A stretch of DNA of 64,000 nt from Gossypium raimondii (GCF_025698545.1 NC_068570.1:59911924-59975923); one strand, 5' to 3'; positions 40,640 through 52,775 are shown, counted from the first letter of the stretch. Notes: generated from the sequence alone by a model not told the origin. Made by a program: numbers and translations.

Positions 40640-40882
40640 TAAGCAGGGGCAAAGCCAAAATAATTTTTTAGGGGGGGTCGAATGAAATGTTAATTTTTGA
40701 TAGTTTATATCCTTATAAATTTTAAATGATTAAATCAAATTTTTATAATTTTAGGAGGGACCAAAGTGTAATCTTACCTTTACTAATTTAAAATTTTAAA
40801 AAAATTTAAAGAGTCTAAATAGTAATTTTTTATTTTAGGGAGATCGGGGCTCTGCCAGTCTCCCCTGAATTCGCTTCTGATA
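40640..40882. mobile_element. Foldback MITE (GGGGGTCGAATG family)
   Basis: It starts AGCAGGGGCAAAGCC, then AGGGGGGGTCGAATG, and ends TCTCCCCTGAATTCGCTTCT. The middle has AGGAGGGACCAAAGTGTAA. Related copies lie at about 7500-7680, 43600-43790, 50205-50485, 52660-52775, 53068-53250, 61640-61810 and 63630-63740. It is a common, non-coding intergenic element. Confidence 0.6.
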
Positions 40883-42838
40883 ATAAAATAAATGAGATTT
40901 CAACCCAAAATTCAAAGTTAGGTTAAATGAAATGAAAGGAAAAGCCAATGGCCAATTACCATAACCAAACAAAGGGAAGTAGTTTATTTAAAGCAACTTC
41001 ATATTTAATTGACCACTATGTTTGACTTGTAAATTTACCTACCCTCAATTATTAAATAATATATAATTATTACTTGTAATGAGTTTTTTTTCACATTATA
41101 AAAGGATAAAATTTAAAATTAAATACTTAATTTCGATTTTGTGTGATTTTATACATAAAATTTTGATTTAATTTAATTTTCTAAAATTACTAGTAACATT
41201 ATCGAATTAACACTATTTTATGCGTTGATATATTACATACAAAACAATTATATCAATCGAATATGAAAATAAATATATGTACCCATTTCTTTAAATGCGT
41301 ATAATTGAATCAAAATCAAAGTTTCATACGTATAATTGTACCAAATCAAAACTCATATATCAAATTGCAAATTGGATCAAAATTCATGTATAAATTCGAT
41401 ATTTATCCTTATTTTAAGCACGCATACTTTTTTAAGCAAACCCTTTTTTGGGTTTAATATTTCTGTCTAAACTCTTTCGAATTTCGAATAAATCTTTAAA
41501 CTTAAGCGAATAACCCGAACAGATTTAGATTACGGTATAATTCTTTTCCTCTGTATATAATAATATATGGTTAAATTTTCCAACTCAACATAAATATTGC
41601 AAACATGATCTATTGGAGGGTAGAAGTCTTAGAAGAACAAGTTTCACACCAAATACAAGTTATCCCACATGTATTCAATGAAATTCCATATGCTAATAAG
41701 TAGCACAAAGTCCCTTTAATTAGATCAGGAAGGTTACCTCCTCCTTCTTTTCCTCTTTTCGGTGCACTGTTTTATTGAGTGATTTATGGTACATTTTACT
41801 CGAGCATCTGCAATTGTCATGTATGAGTTTTGTTCCATTATATTTCGGAAATTTTTTATTTATATTTAAATTGTATCGTATTTATATTTGTAAACTCTCA
41901 AAATATGTGTTAGATTTTGTGTGACCTTTTATATCAGTACGGACCATATCGCACAAGTTGAGCCCATATAAAACTATATTTCTATTATTTGATTTTAATC
42001 AGAATATGGTTTTTCAACCTTAATGAATTTCTTCTACTCTGCTCGTAATTTTTTTCCTGAAAGGGTTTCCACGTAAAATCTGCTATCCAAATAAAGAAGC
42101 ATTAAAATTTAATATGGTCCAACAGATACTAATTTAAGATTTAATTAGCCAAATTAAGCATTATTTTAACTTCTTAAAGCACACGTTCACGTGCGTAATT
42201 GGTCACCTAAATTATATGATAGTGGGAAACTACATGAGCCACCAGCAGCATATCCACCCTCCACAGCCACAAATGTTGGCACTACCACATGTGCTGTTCC
42301 ATTAATCATTATGGACCAACCCTTTTCTACTTTAATTATCTCACTCTTTCCTTAATTTTATGATTATTATGCAGTACTTGAAAGGCATTCTCAATATAAT
42401 AATTCTCAATATACTAATTTATAGAATAAAAAATTTGTTGAATATTTTATATTTAAGATTAAATTGATAGAATGGGTAAATATTAGAGGACTAAATTTGT
42501 TATTAAATTAATTTTCCGCTATTCATTTTAATGGCAACTAAAATATTTGATTTTGAAAAGTTTAGTGACTGAACTGGAAAAATCAATAGTTCAGTGACCA
42601 GAATAGAACGAAGACAATAGTTTAATAACATTTTTGTAGTTTACCCTTTAAAATATTGACAAAATCTTATGCTCAAATGGAATCGATTGCACAAGGTGTT
42701 TTATTCACGAATTGTAAGATTACCTCTATTAATAGGATTACCGGAATGTAAAATCAGTTAGCACATTACAAAGTATGTTATATTATTGTTTGTTTGATGG
42801 AATATAAGATTGTCTCTTGATCATATTTGCTCATTTTG
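40883..42838. other. Intergenic AT-rich DNA, no gene
   Basis: No sustained coding frame, RNA gene or clear repeat boundary was found in this two-kilobase stretch. Pieces of foldback repeats occur near 42540-42660 (AGTGACTGAACTGG, TTTGTAGTTTACCC). Confidence 0.4.
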
Positions 42839-42971
42839 AGAAAATGCTTAGAACTACCCATAACCCCTCCTCAACCTATAAATAGGAGGATAATACGCTT
42901 CAGCGCGCTCGAACCCAACTCTCCTGTATTGATAATAATACCCATATCAATTAATTTAAGACTCAATCCAC
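42839..42971 (-). repeat. tRNA-derived SINE (family 1)
   Basis: On the minus strand: GATTGAGTCTTAAATTAATT, then GGGTTCGAGCGCGCTGAAGC (clear B box), ATTATCCTCCTATTTATAGG, TTGAGGAGGGGTTATGGG and TAGTTCTAAGCATTTTCTC. It is the most complete body of the family in this window. Confidence 0.75.
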
Positions 42972-43284
42972 GAAAAAAAATTATCGTTGAATTGATGAAA
43001 AAAACAAAAGGATAATGATGAATGAGCCAGCAGAAACTTAGTGCGACATTGACGTTTAGAGTCCCATGGGGAAATGGCCATCAATATCTTAATCATCTTA
43101 GATAATACCACACCACTAAATCACTTCAAGGAATTGAGTTTGGCACGCAATTGCTAATGTTGTTGATGCATGCATTGTGTAATTAACTCAATCTTTCAGC
43201 AGATGGTATGCCCATTTCAACTAACAATTTCAGGTCCCACACTATACCTGTCTAACTATAATTTGGATTCATTTAAATCCGCAT

Positions 43285-43418
43285 TATTCTTTTTCGTTTT
43301 ATGGCTCATGTTCGGGGTTCATAACTGTTTTTTTCAATAGTGTCGTCTTTAAGATTTGAACCTATGTCTCCCCTTAGGAATACAATGTGCGTTACCATTG
43401 CACCCAACACTCGTTGAT
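43285..43418 (-). repeat. tRNA-derived SINE (family 2)
   Basis: On the minus strand: GGGTGCAATGGTAACGCAC, TTCCTAAGGGGAGACATAGG, TTCAAATCTTAAAGACGACA and CCGAACATGAGCCATAAAAC. It is the best-preserved copy of the family and is immediately followed by a (TA)n run. Confidence 0.7.
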
Positions 43419-43435
43419 ATTGAAATCTAATATTG

Positions 43436-43471
<36 letters not shown>

Positions 43472-43599
43472 TTTCACTTTTAGAAATATAATACAAATGT
43501 ATATATTTAAGCAATTATAATTCAGATAAATCATAATCCAATTAATACAAAGTACAATGGATGAAAAATCGAAAAGAATCGAATAAAACCCACACATGA

Positions 43600-43795
43600 T
43601 ATTCGCACATGGAATAGGAGCAAAGTAAAAAAAAATAGTTTTAGTAGAGCCAAAAATAAGTAAAAAATTTTGAGTGACCAAAGTGCAATTTCACCATTAT
43701 ATTAGTTTGTGATTTCTCAAAAATCCAAAGAACTATATAGAGAATTTTCTATTTTGGGGACTAAGGCCATTGCTTGCCCCCGGTAAGACTAGAGC
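43600..43795. repeat. GGGGGTCGAATG-family foldback, partial
   Basis: It contains GAGTGACCAAAGTGCAATTT, TTCTATTTTGGGGAC and TTGCTTGCCCCCGG, the right half of the common MITE described at 40640-40882. Confidence 0.45.
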
Positions 43796-44095
43796 CCCAC
43801 ATATCACAATTGCACATTATGAAACTTGAACCTAGTTAAGGACCCAAGACCTCCAATTTAATATAATATTTTTAAATTTAGGTTTATTTTATGAACTCAA
43901 ATAATTTAGATATATATGTTTAATTTTATGAAAATTGATAAGTTTTTTTTTTTACTTTAATTTGTCAAAATTTAGTCACAGTAGTAATTTATAATAATTG
44001 AGAAATTAGTCCAATTGTTCGTAAATACATGAACTTAAACTATTAATTTTCGCTAATTTGTTGCATATAAATTATTGAAGTGATTGATTTCTAAG

Positions 44096-44245
44096 GTTGG
44101 GTTTGGATGAGTGATTGGGTGCGGTGTGGTGCGTTTAGCTTACTTTTTGTCTCACGCTACAGTATCGCTACAGTATCTAATCTCACCGCTACCGCTGTTT
44201 TTACACTAACTGCAGATAAACGCACCGCCCATCCAAACTCACCCT
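44096..44245. mobile_element. Short GC-rich MITE, about 150 bp
   Basis: The left end GGGTTTGGATGAGTG and the inverse of the right end, AGGGTGAGTTTGGATGGGCG, are terminal inverted repeats. Inner parts also pair: GTGCGTTTAGCTTAC against CTGCAGATAAACGCACCG, and CTACAGTATCGCTACAGTAT is a direct duplication. It is a compact non-autonomous DNA transposon of a type common in plants. The superfamily is not settled because the target duplication is unclear. Confidence 0.7.
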
Positions 44246-44407
44246 AAATCAATGATTTAACGATAAAATCTAACCATTTTTGTTCAATCTTATTAGTTTC
44301 TAAATTTTCATAAAATATAAGATTATGATAAATTAAAATAGAGGAATTATTTTTTCAATTTTCGTATTTATAGGGATGGAATTTGAACTATTAATATTGA
44401 ACCTAAT

Positions 44408-44530
44408 TCTATAAACAAATGTTGGGTGCAGTGGTAAAGTACATTACATTCCCAATGGAAGACACAAGTTTGAGTTCTGGAGCCAACATTATTGGGAGAA
44501 ATAGTCACGAACTTTGAACATGAATTGTAC
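44408..44530 (+). repeat. tRNA-derived SINE (family 2)
   Basis: It starts TTGGGTGCAGTGGTAAAGTA, then CATTCCCAATGGAAGACAC, AGTTTGAGTTCTGG (B-box region), ATTATTGGGAGAAATAGTC and GAACATGAATTGTAC. It is the same family as 1883 and 43285. Confidence 0.65.
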
Positions 44531-45036
44531 AACTTCATCAAATATTACATTTTTCATTTTAGTTTAGTAAAAAGATTTTTACAATTTTTATATGCTTTTA
44601 GAAGGTGAGTGACTCTTTAGCTTGTTATGGATTTCTAGAAGCTCTCTAAAGGTTGTCCTTGTTTTGAACTCATACAATCACAACATCTTTAAGTTACTTT
44701 TGATTGGTAGTTTTCGATTTCTGCTATCGTTATTTTAACATCTATTTTTTATTAGATTCGTCGGAATGCTAATAAGATTACTCATTAGTCATCAGCTCGT
44801 TTGAGTGGGCCTTATTTCAAGCAAGCCCTCATATTTATGATTATATTATTTCTTGTTGAGTTTTCTACAATTTGATGCTACTGATAATACCCGTGAAGAG
44901 GGGCTTTTAAGTTTAGTTGAATGGAGTGGGCTAAAGTTGTCCTCTTTTATAAATATATATATATATATATAAAATTTATATATGAAATAATCAATCATTG
45001 TCACTAAATTTTAAATATTAAATCTTGGGTAAGTTT

Positions 45037-45555
45037 AGGGTAAACTATACTTTTAGTTACTAAATTATGGGTAAGTTTTTATTTTGGTCACTTAACTAAA
45101 AATGTTGCAATTTGGTCATTGAACTATTCAGAAGTTTTCATTTAAGTCACTGAACTATTCAAAAGTTTTTATTTAAGTCACTACGATGGTAAGTTTTTTT
45201 TTTTTTAAGTTTTGCTAGCAAACTTCATGCGGAGATTCAATGACCGGTACGGTGGATTAGTACCCATCGACGAGTAGAATAACAAACCTTAGATCCAAGT
45301 CAATCGATCTGATGGTCAGTATCAAAGATCGAAGAAAAAAGTTGTTTGAATTTTAGTTCGCAAATTTGTAACGTTTAAAGTTGTTTCATGAAAAAGAAAA
45401 GTTGATGCAATCAGTGCGAACAAAGAAAGCCATATAACATCGATTTTAACAGCCCAACAATTAAAATAAAAACTTTTAAATAGTTTAGTGACAAATTAAG
45501 TGACCAAAAACGAAAACTTACCCATAGTTGAGTGACTAATGGTGTAGTTTACCCT
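45037..45555. mobile_element. Foldback element with unique core
   Basis: The left arm is AGGGTAAACTATACTTTTAG then TTTATTTTGGTCACTTAA. The right arm is the inverse, AAGTGACCAAAAACGAAAAC and GTGTAGTTTACCCT. A single-copy core of about 240 bp (with GGTACGGTGGATTAGTACCC) separates the arms, so it may have captured unrelated sequence. No frame of note was found. Confidence 0.65.
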
Positions 45556-46418
45556 TTATTTTTAACAAACTTATATATAAACTTTGATTCAATATGCAAT
45601 TTAATACATAAATTTTGATTTGGTGCAATTATAGACATGAAACTTTAATTGTGCTCAAATGTATACATAAAACTTTAATCTTGATTCAATCCTATAAATT
45701 TAAAGAAATGAATACATCAATTTATCTTTAATGTACTCAAACGCATCTCCTCCTACTACATTAACAACAATATTCGTACTCAATCGAGTTATTACTTATT
45801 TTGAAGTCATTACACTTACTTCAAGTACAAATACTTTTTCCTATTATTAGCTATAATCAACATAAATAAAAATCTAAAATTTTCACAAATTTCTATTTAT
45901 AAATGAAAATTTCCTATTAAGAGTATACCAACTCATTAAACAACCCATCATATAAAAACTATATATATATATATATAAAGCCTCCACAATTCCAAATCCT
46001 ATATCTTTCATTTGCATGTATTTGATTACATTTTTTCCTTCATCTTAACCAAATTCCCATTTCAAATTTCCTTCCTTCATTGATTTTTATGTTTTTTTTT
46101 AAATCTCTCTGCAACATATATCAGTTAAAGCTTCAACCTTTATACCCAAATACAAGATTTTGATTTTAAAAAAGCATCAGTCTTTGTTCTTTTGTGTATA
46201 AATCACGAGATTTGTTTGGTTTCTAAGAAAATATTTTATTCGTGTTTGGAAGATTTTCTTCACTATTTTAGAGGGTGTCTCTGTTTTTCGTTCTTTCGTT
46301 TTATCTTCCAATCAAGTGGTTTTGAATTTTTGATTTAAAGAGTTACCCAATTGGATACGCAATCGTTGACGCTCTATAAAGTCTTAATTCCACCTCTTCG
46401 TTTCATTTTCCCGAGAAA
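45556..46418. other. Upstream region of 46.4-kb gene
   Basis: A degraded family 1 SINE piece lies at about 45739-45800. A TATATATATATATAAAG at about 45961-45979, followed by pyrimidine-rich leader DNA (TTCCTTCATCTTAACC), fits a TATA element and 5' UTR of the gene starting at 46419. No other gene was recognised. Confidence 0.45.
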
Positions 46419-48133
46419 ATGTTGGACCTGACGGAAAATCCCAAGTTGGTAAGTATAATCTCTCCGGGTTTTCTTCATGTTTCCCCCTTATTTACTGTTC
46501 AATTGGTTTTTCTTTTCATCATCATAATCAATCGTTTCATTTCTAATATAAATCCTTGAAAACATTTCATCTTCGAATTTGGGGATAGGATTTGGCATCT
46601 TCCAATGAGATTTCAACACAAAAAATCTCAGTTTCGAATCATATAAGTGGGTTTCAATACACAGCTGATAAACCCGATAGCTTTGTTATCGACATGGATA
46701 GTTTCTCTCATGGAGGACTCAATAAAGAAATCAATCAAAACCCAAGAATCACGGTAAGTTTACTTTCTTTCTTTTTTCTGGGAAAATTTTCAAAATCTGT
46801 ATTTCTGAATTACACGTGTTTACAACTCAATAACACTGTTCATGCATGTGTGAAAATTTCAGTTTTTTTTTTTTTTATTTAATAATTCGCAGAAAAGCCT
46901 TTCTCGTAAAGGGTCTATGAGAGGGGACAAGAAGATTATAACTTCAAATTGTACAATTTCTAATGATAAAGACTCTATTGTTGCCACTTCACCAAAAGGT
47001 ACAAACTTTTAGCATTAATTGCTTAGGTGTTGCCATTTGCTGGGTTTTTTTTTTAACTTGTCCCAGTAAAATTTTCCCGGAAAATTAAAAAAAAAAGGGG
47101 GAATTTTGGCTATGTTATCAGTTTCCTTGTTAAATTCCTTGAATCGTTTAAATCTAACTTGTTAACAATAAGGTAGTTCTTAGGTAGTATTTAGCTAAGT
47201 TACTCAGAATTAAGCCTTTTGCCGGATTGGGTTTTTTCCGGCTATATTTCCTGGCCCGTTTTCCGTCGAATATGTGTCGAAAACATGTACTCCGAACAAA
47301 ATGAAGAACCGGAGCAATATAAGTATTTAGGGGGGTAAAAGTACCATCGAGCCTCTTTTACAGTCGGATTGCATTGTCCGGATAAATTAGTCCCTATACT
47401 TTAAATTAAAGAGTTAACAGGATCTTCTATTAAAAATTCCATTGAGAATTAGTCCTTGTTATGTAAGAACTATTTTGCTCATTTTTTGAGAAGGGGCAAA
47501 ATGTAATCTGATTTCTAATACAGGGGCTTTCATGGTATTTTTACCATATTTAGGGGTACCTGAATTTAAGTACTGCTGGTGCTTGGTGTTTAGTAAGCTA
47601 TTATCCTTTTCATTGATGTTCTTTGTCTTTGATTCATGTTTTCAATGTTTTCTTGCAATTTTTTGTGGTAAAATTTGCCTTTTAGTCTCCATAGTCTTAA
47701 CTATTTTCTTCGATTTGGCATCGAGTGATCGGATTGCAACTTCTCTGGTAGGGTCTAACACGGTTGAAAAGCCAACAACGGTCTCTGTAGGGTCTACCGA
47801 TCAGACCAACAATCCACAAGTTCATCATCAGATCACCATTACAACCGGCAATATCAAAGCTCCACCTGACAGCAGATTCAGTCTACTACGGAGAAACAAT
47901 TCCCGACGGTCTTCTTCCCTGTGGGTACTCGATCCCAAGAGGATTCTCTTTCTCTTTGCCACCTTGTAAGTTTTCAAAACCTATCATGTACAATTTCTAT
48001 TTCAACAACTTCAATATATTGAAACCAAAACTTTGCCGGGTTTTCCAACAGGTCGAGTATGGGAACGATTTTGTTGATATATTTCACATTGTCAATCGGC
48101 AAACCCGATGGAGAAGAGAATGCTTTCGATTAG
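46419..48133 (+). CDS. Small C-terminally anchored membrane protein, unknown
   Basis: Five exons: 46419-46448 (MLDLTENPKL), 46589-46753, 46893-46998, about 47686-47965 and 48052-48133, giving roughly 217-220 aa. Exon phases agree at all junctions. The acceptor of exon 4 is uncertain: AG at 47684-47685 or 47693-47694 both keep the frame, while the AG just before GTGATCGG would break it. The protein is hydrophilic and Ser/Asn-rich, with a basic patch (SLLRRNNSRRSSS), then one hydrophobic segment close to the C-terminus (RILFLFATL joined to SSMGTILLIYFTLSI) and a short acidic tail. This suggests a tail-anchored protein facing the cytosol. No recognised domain. Intron 3 contains a MITE with a 9-10-bp target duplication. 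The function is unknown. Confidence 0.75.
47334..47547. mobile_element. Mutator-like foldback MITE with TSD
   Basis: The left end GGTAAAAGTACCATCGAGCC and the right end GGGGCTTTCATGGTATTTTT then ACC are inverted repeats of the common family. The flanks TATTTAGGGG (47324-47333) and TATTTAGGGG (after 47547) are identical, giving a 9-10-bp target duplication, as expected for Mutator-type transposases. It lies within intron 3 of the 46.4-kb gene. Confidence 0.8.
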
Positions 48134-48744
48134 TTCATAGTCGGAACTATACTCACCGCCAACTTATTTGCTAATAGCAATACATCGCAACATAACATAC
48201 AACACGGTGAGAAACCGAAATCGAAACCAACACGAGTTTGATAACGAGGCTAGTTTGAAGAAAGAAAGAAAGAAAAAGAAAAAGAAAAAGGAGGAATGTA
48301 AAAAGCTTATTATCAACAATTGCATTAAAGGTAGCAACAAATCTAGAAGAAGTTGCCAAAGCTTTCTTTAGGCTCTTAGAGAAAAATTTTGGAGATGAGG
48401 ACAAGTACATACTTCATTGTGACAAAGATATGGAATTTGCCCATTTTAATGTATGTATGTATGTATGTATGCATGTATGTATGTATGTAAGAGATGAAAA
48501 GAACATGATATGTTTTAATATTTTTTTGTGCTTCATCGTTTATGTATCCTTAGTTGACATATGAAATGGAGGATTTATACCACCTGCTGATACTCTTAAC
48601 CTTACTACTCTACCTTCATGCCATTCCTCCGTCAACCACCCTTATCTCCACCTTCAACCACCACCAGTGATCAAAATAAATGAGAAATTGTAAAAATAAA
48701 AATAAAAAAAATTGGTGTCTAAAATGATAATTTATTATTAGATT
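48134..48744. other. 3' region with microsatellites
   Basis: It holds a GAAA/AAG-rich run (about 48258-48290) and an (ATGT)n microsatellite (about 48451-48488), probably within or just past the 3' UTR of the preceding gene. No further gene was recognised. Confidence 0.5.
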
Positions 48745-49288
48745 TAGACCCGATGTAAAATTTTAGGGCCGTTTTCTTCAAAAATAGGTTTTAAATTTTG
48801 TCCAAACTCTGTCCAAATTAAAAATGTTAAATCTGATTTCGATTCGGTTTGCCTGTATTAATCTTTTTAGTTTATTTTTTATATAAAAAAATATTATACA
48901 TCAAATACACTAAAAATATTAAAACAAATATTCCCAACAAATTGAAAATATATTAAAGACTTTATCCATAAATAACACTAAGATAATTGCAACTTAATAA
49001 GTAAATACCTCTAAAATAGTAGCAAAATTGACAATAAAACAAGAGTTAGACAATATTCAAACAATAACAACAAAATAGTAGCAATATAATAGCGACATGG
49101 TAGCAAAACAGTAACAGAACAGTTGATTCGGGTCGGGTCCAGACAAAAATTTTACATGAGGCTCGACCTGTTTAGAAAATAAACCATATTTTTTTGTCGA
49201 ATCTATATTTTTACTCAAACCCTCTCACTTTTCGACCGGATCTTCAAGCCTGGAAGGGTGATCCGACCCATAATTAGGTCTACTTATG
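48745..49288. mobile_element. GGCCC-family hAT-type MITE, long form
   Basis: The core ACACTAAAAATATTAAAAC then CCCAACAAATTGAAAATAT, and repeated AAATAGTAGCAA blocks, match the element at 60934-61470. The right part has GATTCGGGTCGGGTCCAGAC and ends CCCATAATTAGGTCTA. Both flanking blocks are present but decayed. Confidence 0.65.
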
Positions 49289-49597
49289 ATAGTTGGATAA
49301 CTATATTTGTAGTTCAAGAGCAAATATGAATTTGACCAACTACAAAATAAAATTAAACTAGTGTAATCACTAACAAATAAAAAATCGGTAAGAATTTAAT
49401 TAAAATTTCATATATATGATTAGACATATAAAATGACCAAAATATCGCAATTGTATATGATATAACTCAAATCTAGATGCTCATCAACTCGAGGTTTGGT
49501 GTTTTGTTAAAAAAGGCTTTACTGCAACACTCAAACCAGTGTATGATGCTAATTACTAAGGATGGGCAGAGGAAAAGAAACAAAATTAAAATGTACA

Positions 49598-49671
49598 TGT
49601 CTGAGCCCGGGTTCGAACCGGGGACCTCTAGTGTGTGAGACTAGCGTGATAACCAACTACACCACCCAGAC
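49598..49671 (-). tRNA. tRNA-Val (anticodon CAC)
   Basis: On the minus strand the gene starts GTCTGGGTGGTGTAGTTGG. The acceptor stem GTCTGGG pairs with CTCAGAC (with one mismatch/wobble), the D-arm holds a canonical A box, and the anticodon stem CTAGT/ACTAG encloses the loop CTCACAC with anticodon CAC. The T-arm is CCCCGGTTCGAACCCGGG with a perfect B box, and the discriminator base is A. There is no intron, and the gene is 74 nt with the discriminator base. All arms are intact, so it is likely functional. Confidence 0.97.
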
Positions 49672-51544
49672 GATGAAAGCTGGCTTTCGCATCTAAATAT
49701 AAAATCATATAGAAATAAAAGCAAATTGAATATAGAGATGAAATTAAATAATCACAAAAAGTATTTAAAATAAAAACTTTTGATGTAGTTAATGTTTTTT
49801 TGAAATTTATTTATCATTTGAGCAATTTTTTTGAATATTTATATTATCATTCTTCTGAAAATTATAGGTGAAAAAAATTCAGTGAAATATATATGTTTCG
49901 TTTTATTTCTTTTTATTAATATACATGCTTTTGCTGTATATGTTAAGTCATTATTCTTAACTAAATATATTCTCGATTGGTCTTATATATTGTAATTATT
50001 TTGCATGGTTTGACGGTTGTAACTAAACCGATATAGTTGTACCTCGTATTAAATACATAACAACGTGAAATAATTAAAACACGATATAACATGAAAATTA
50101 TATAAATACATACATATATCAATTTTACATATAATGAACTATTAACATAAAAAATATAGAAATTCATAACATTTAAACATATATATTCTCTTTAAAAGTA
50201 TGATTAAAAGTCGTGGAGAGTAGTGCTAAGGGGGCAGACAGGGCTCTTACCATCATTTAACAGGGGAAAATTGTAGTTTTTACTTTCTAAAATGCATAAA
50301 ATTATAAGTTAGTACATGGTAAAATTACACTTTTTTTTCTTCAAAAATGATAAACTTTTGATTTAGTCCTTTAAAAGTTATAAAGATAATTTACTAATAC
50401 AATGGTGAAATTGCATTTTAGCTCTTATAAAAACATCTAACTTAATTTCAATCCCTCCAAAAAGTATTTTTGACTTCGCCACTAAAATCATGTAAAACAT
50501 GAGATGAATTGACACACACTAACACACAAATTATTTTTTAAATCGAGTCTCTATGATAAATTAAGTGAAAAAGGAAAAAAATATAGCAAAAGGATGAACA
50601 AGAACCATTCATAGACCAATTCTAGAAGTAATTTAAGATATGATCATGATAAAGAGAAATAAATGATCAATAATAGATACAAAATATAAGAAATTAATAA
50701 GGGTAGACTATTGGTCCTTTTCACATGCAATGAGACAAAGAAAATATTTTCAATGTTCATTGATGTTTGCTACTCATGCAGTGAATCTCATTCATTAACT
50801 GTCATTTTTAATATCATTTGTCACGTCACATAAGAATTAATTGAAAGCACGTTTAATCACCATCTTATTTAGATTTATGGTGATAGACCATTTGACTAAT
50901 TATCCTTGACCCACTAATAGAGATGTGACACGTGATACTTCGAGATTGTAGCTAAGAGTGTAAAAGTCCCCAACTCTGACTAGAAAAGGGATCCCTTATC
51001 TTTTTATTCTTCTCTCTCTCCTCATTCAACCTTCTTACCCAACTTAAATATCACCTTCACCTGAATAGCTCCCATGGTGGCTCTCCATCTTGTGCTTAAC
51101 GGGGTGAACTGTCCAACTACACCGCCATTTCCATCTTGCCAGATTCAAGCATCAACAACTATATTTGACTTCTTTAGACGGTTCCTTACAATGTTGTCAA
51201 TGTCGTATCGAATGATATATTATTTTTATACTGGTACTGGTACATACTAATATCTTTGAGTAAAATTATTACATATTAAATTTATAATTTTTTATTAAAC
51301 CATCCCACTCATCAAAGTGAATTCCTAACCATGTCTTAGATGAGAATCAATTTGAAGGTTTTCCAAAACCCATCTCATATTTCCTTGTTTTCAACCTCTA
51401 AAACAATAATAGTTAAGATTTCATCTTAAAAGACCCTTCAAAAAACAAGAAAATAGATCTATAAGGTTGCCTAAACCCATTATTGAGTGCACTAAAACAA
51501 ACGTACAACCTCTTAAATAAGATATTTACCGTTGATAGTAATGA
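49672..51544. other. Intergenic DNA, no gene recognised
   Basis: AT-rich DNA. About 50205-50485 is a common foldback MITE copy (GGGGGCAGACAGGGCTC to CTTCGCCACTAAAA) in inverted orientation to the one at 40640. Elsewhere there is no sustained coding frame. Confidence 0.4.
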
Positions 51545-51720
51545 CAAGTTTTCTCACCGTAAGTGTTTTCCGAAGAGGTAAACAACTAGTAATGAAACGT
51601 GCTCCATTTCCATGAACAAGGATTGAACCCCCAACCACATGGTTAAGGAATGAGGTGAATAACCAGCACACTATCCTTAATTCAAAACTTAGGCATTGCA
51701 CTAAAATCATCATACAACAA
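51545..51720 (-). repeat. tRNA-like SINE (family 4)
   Basis: On the minus strand: GGATAGTGTGCTGGTTATTC (A-box-like), CTCATTCCTTAACCATGTGG, GGGGGTTCAATCCTTGTTC (B box) and ATGGAAATGGAGCACG. Spacing of the two boxes fits a tRNA-derived head. There is one copy in the window. Confidence 0.5.
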
Positions 51721-52659
51721 TTTCCTACATCTCTTACAAACAAAATTCCCCATTAATGCTTCAAGATTTCTGTTCAAGGTTTAGAGTTTTTGAAAAGGTT
51801 TTCTACAATGTTTTTAGAATCATATTTGTGGTTGAATCGATCAAGTCATTAAATTTCAATTTCATCGGTTTAAATGAAATAAATTATTAAAAATTCATAA
51901 AATTTTTAAAAATTAAAAAAAATTATAAAATTTGTTTCAATCATCTGTTAACCATTCATCTTAACCTGATTCAATTGATTCGTATAGCTTCACGAGTCAA
52001 TTGATTTTTTTGTTACTCTCCAAATCAGCACCTCAAGTTCAATTAAAACAACATCAATTTTCGAAATTAAGAAAGAATATGATGAGGTTTGAACAGGTTT
52101 CTAAATCAGAGAATTTGATAATTCAAATGGACAATTTCTTTTACACTTTTGAAAGAAAATAAATATTTTTGAATTTTTTATAATTATTTTTAAAATTTTA
52201 GAATCAAGGTCAAATTGAAAGAAAAATACAAACACATTAAAGGTTAAATCTGTTAATTTTTTTTAAAATCAGGATCAAATTAACTAAGGTTGTAAGTATC
52301 GAGATTAAATTTATTATTCTGCGGAGGCCGAATACTATACCTTTGATTGTTAAGAATAATATCGATTGTTCGGTGGACGACACTTCGTAAACTACTTCCA
52401 GAAGAGTGAATCCCCTCAACAAATATGAATGTGACAAATACAAATAAATTAAAGAAAAAAAAAAGATGAATAAGAACCATACATAGGCAATGAGAGATAA
52501 ATGTACGAATGATAGCTACAAAATATCATATGAATATAATAAATTATTAAGGGTAGGCTACTTTTCTATTTGGCATGCATTGAGACAAGACATTATTTTC
52601 AATCTTCATTTATTGATGCTTGCTGGTGGAGCCCTTCCACAATTTTTTTTAAGATTAAA

Positions 52660-52775
52660 GTAGAATAAAGTAGAATTTTTTTTAATTTATTAGAAATTAA
52701 ATTACAATATTTCCATTTGAGGAGAGGTTAAGACTCCTCCCTGTCCCACTTCTAAATTCGCCTCTGTTACCCACC
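52660..52775. repeat. Fragment of common foldback MITE
   Basis: It contains TTGAGGAGAGGTTAAGACTC and ACTTCTAAATTCGCCTCTG, the right end of the family described at 40640-40882. Confidence 0.45.

Noticed and set aside
43466-43681. Hydrophobic 71-codon minus-strand frame
   Set aside because: It lies next to a (TA)n run and runs into MITE sequence; the hydrophobicity comes from AT-rich composition.
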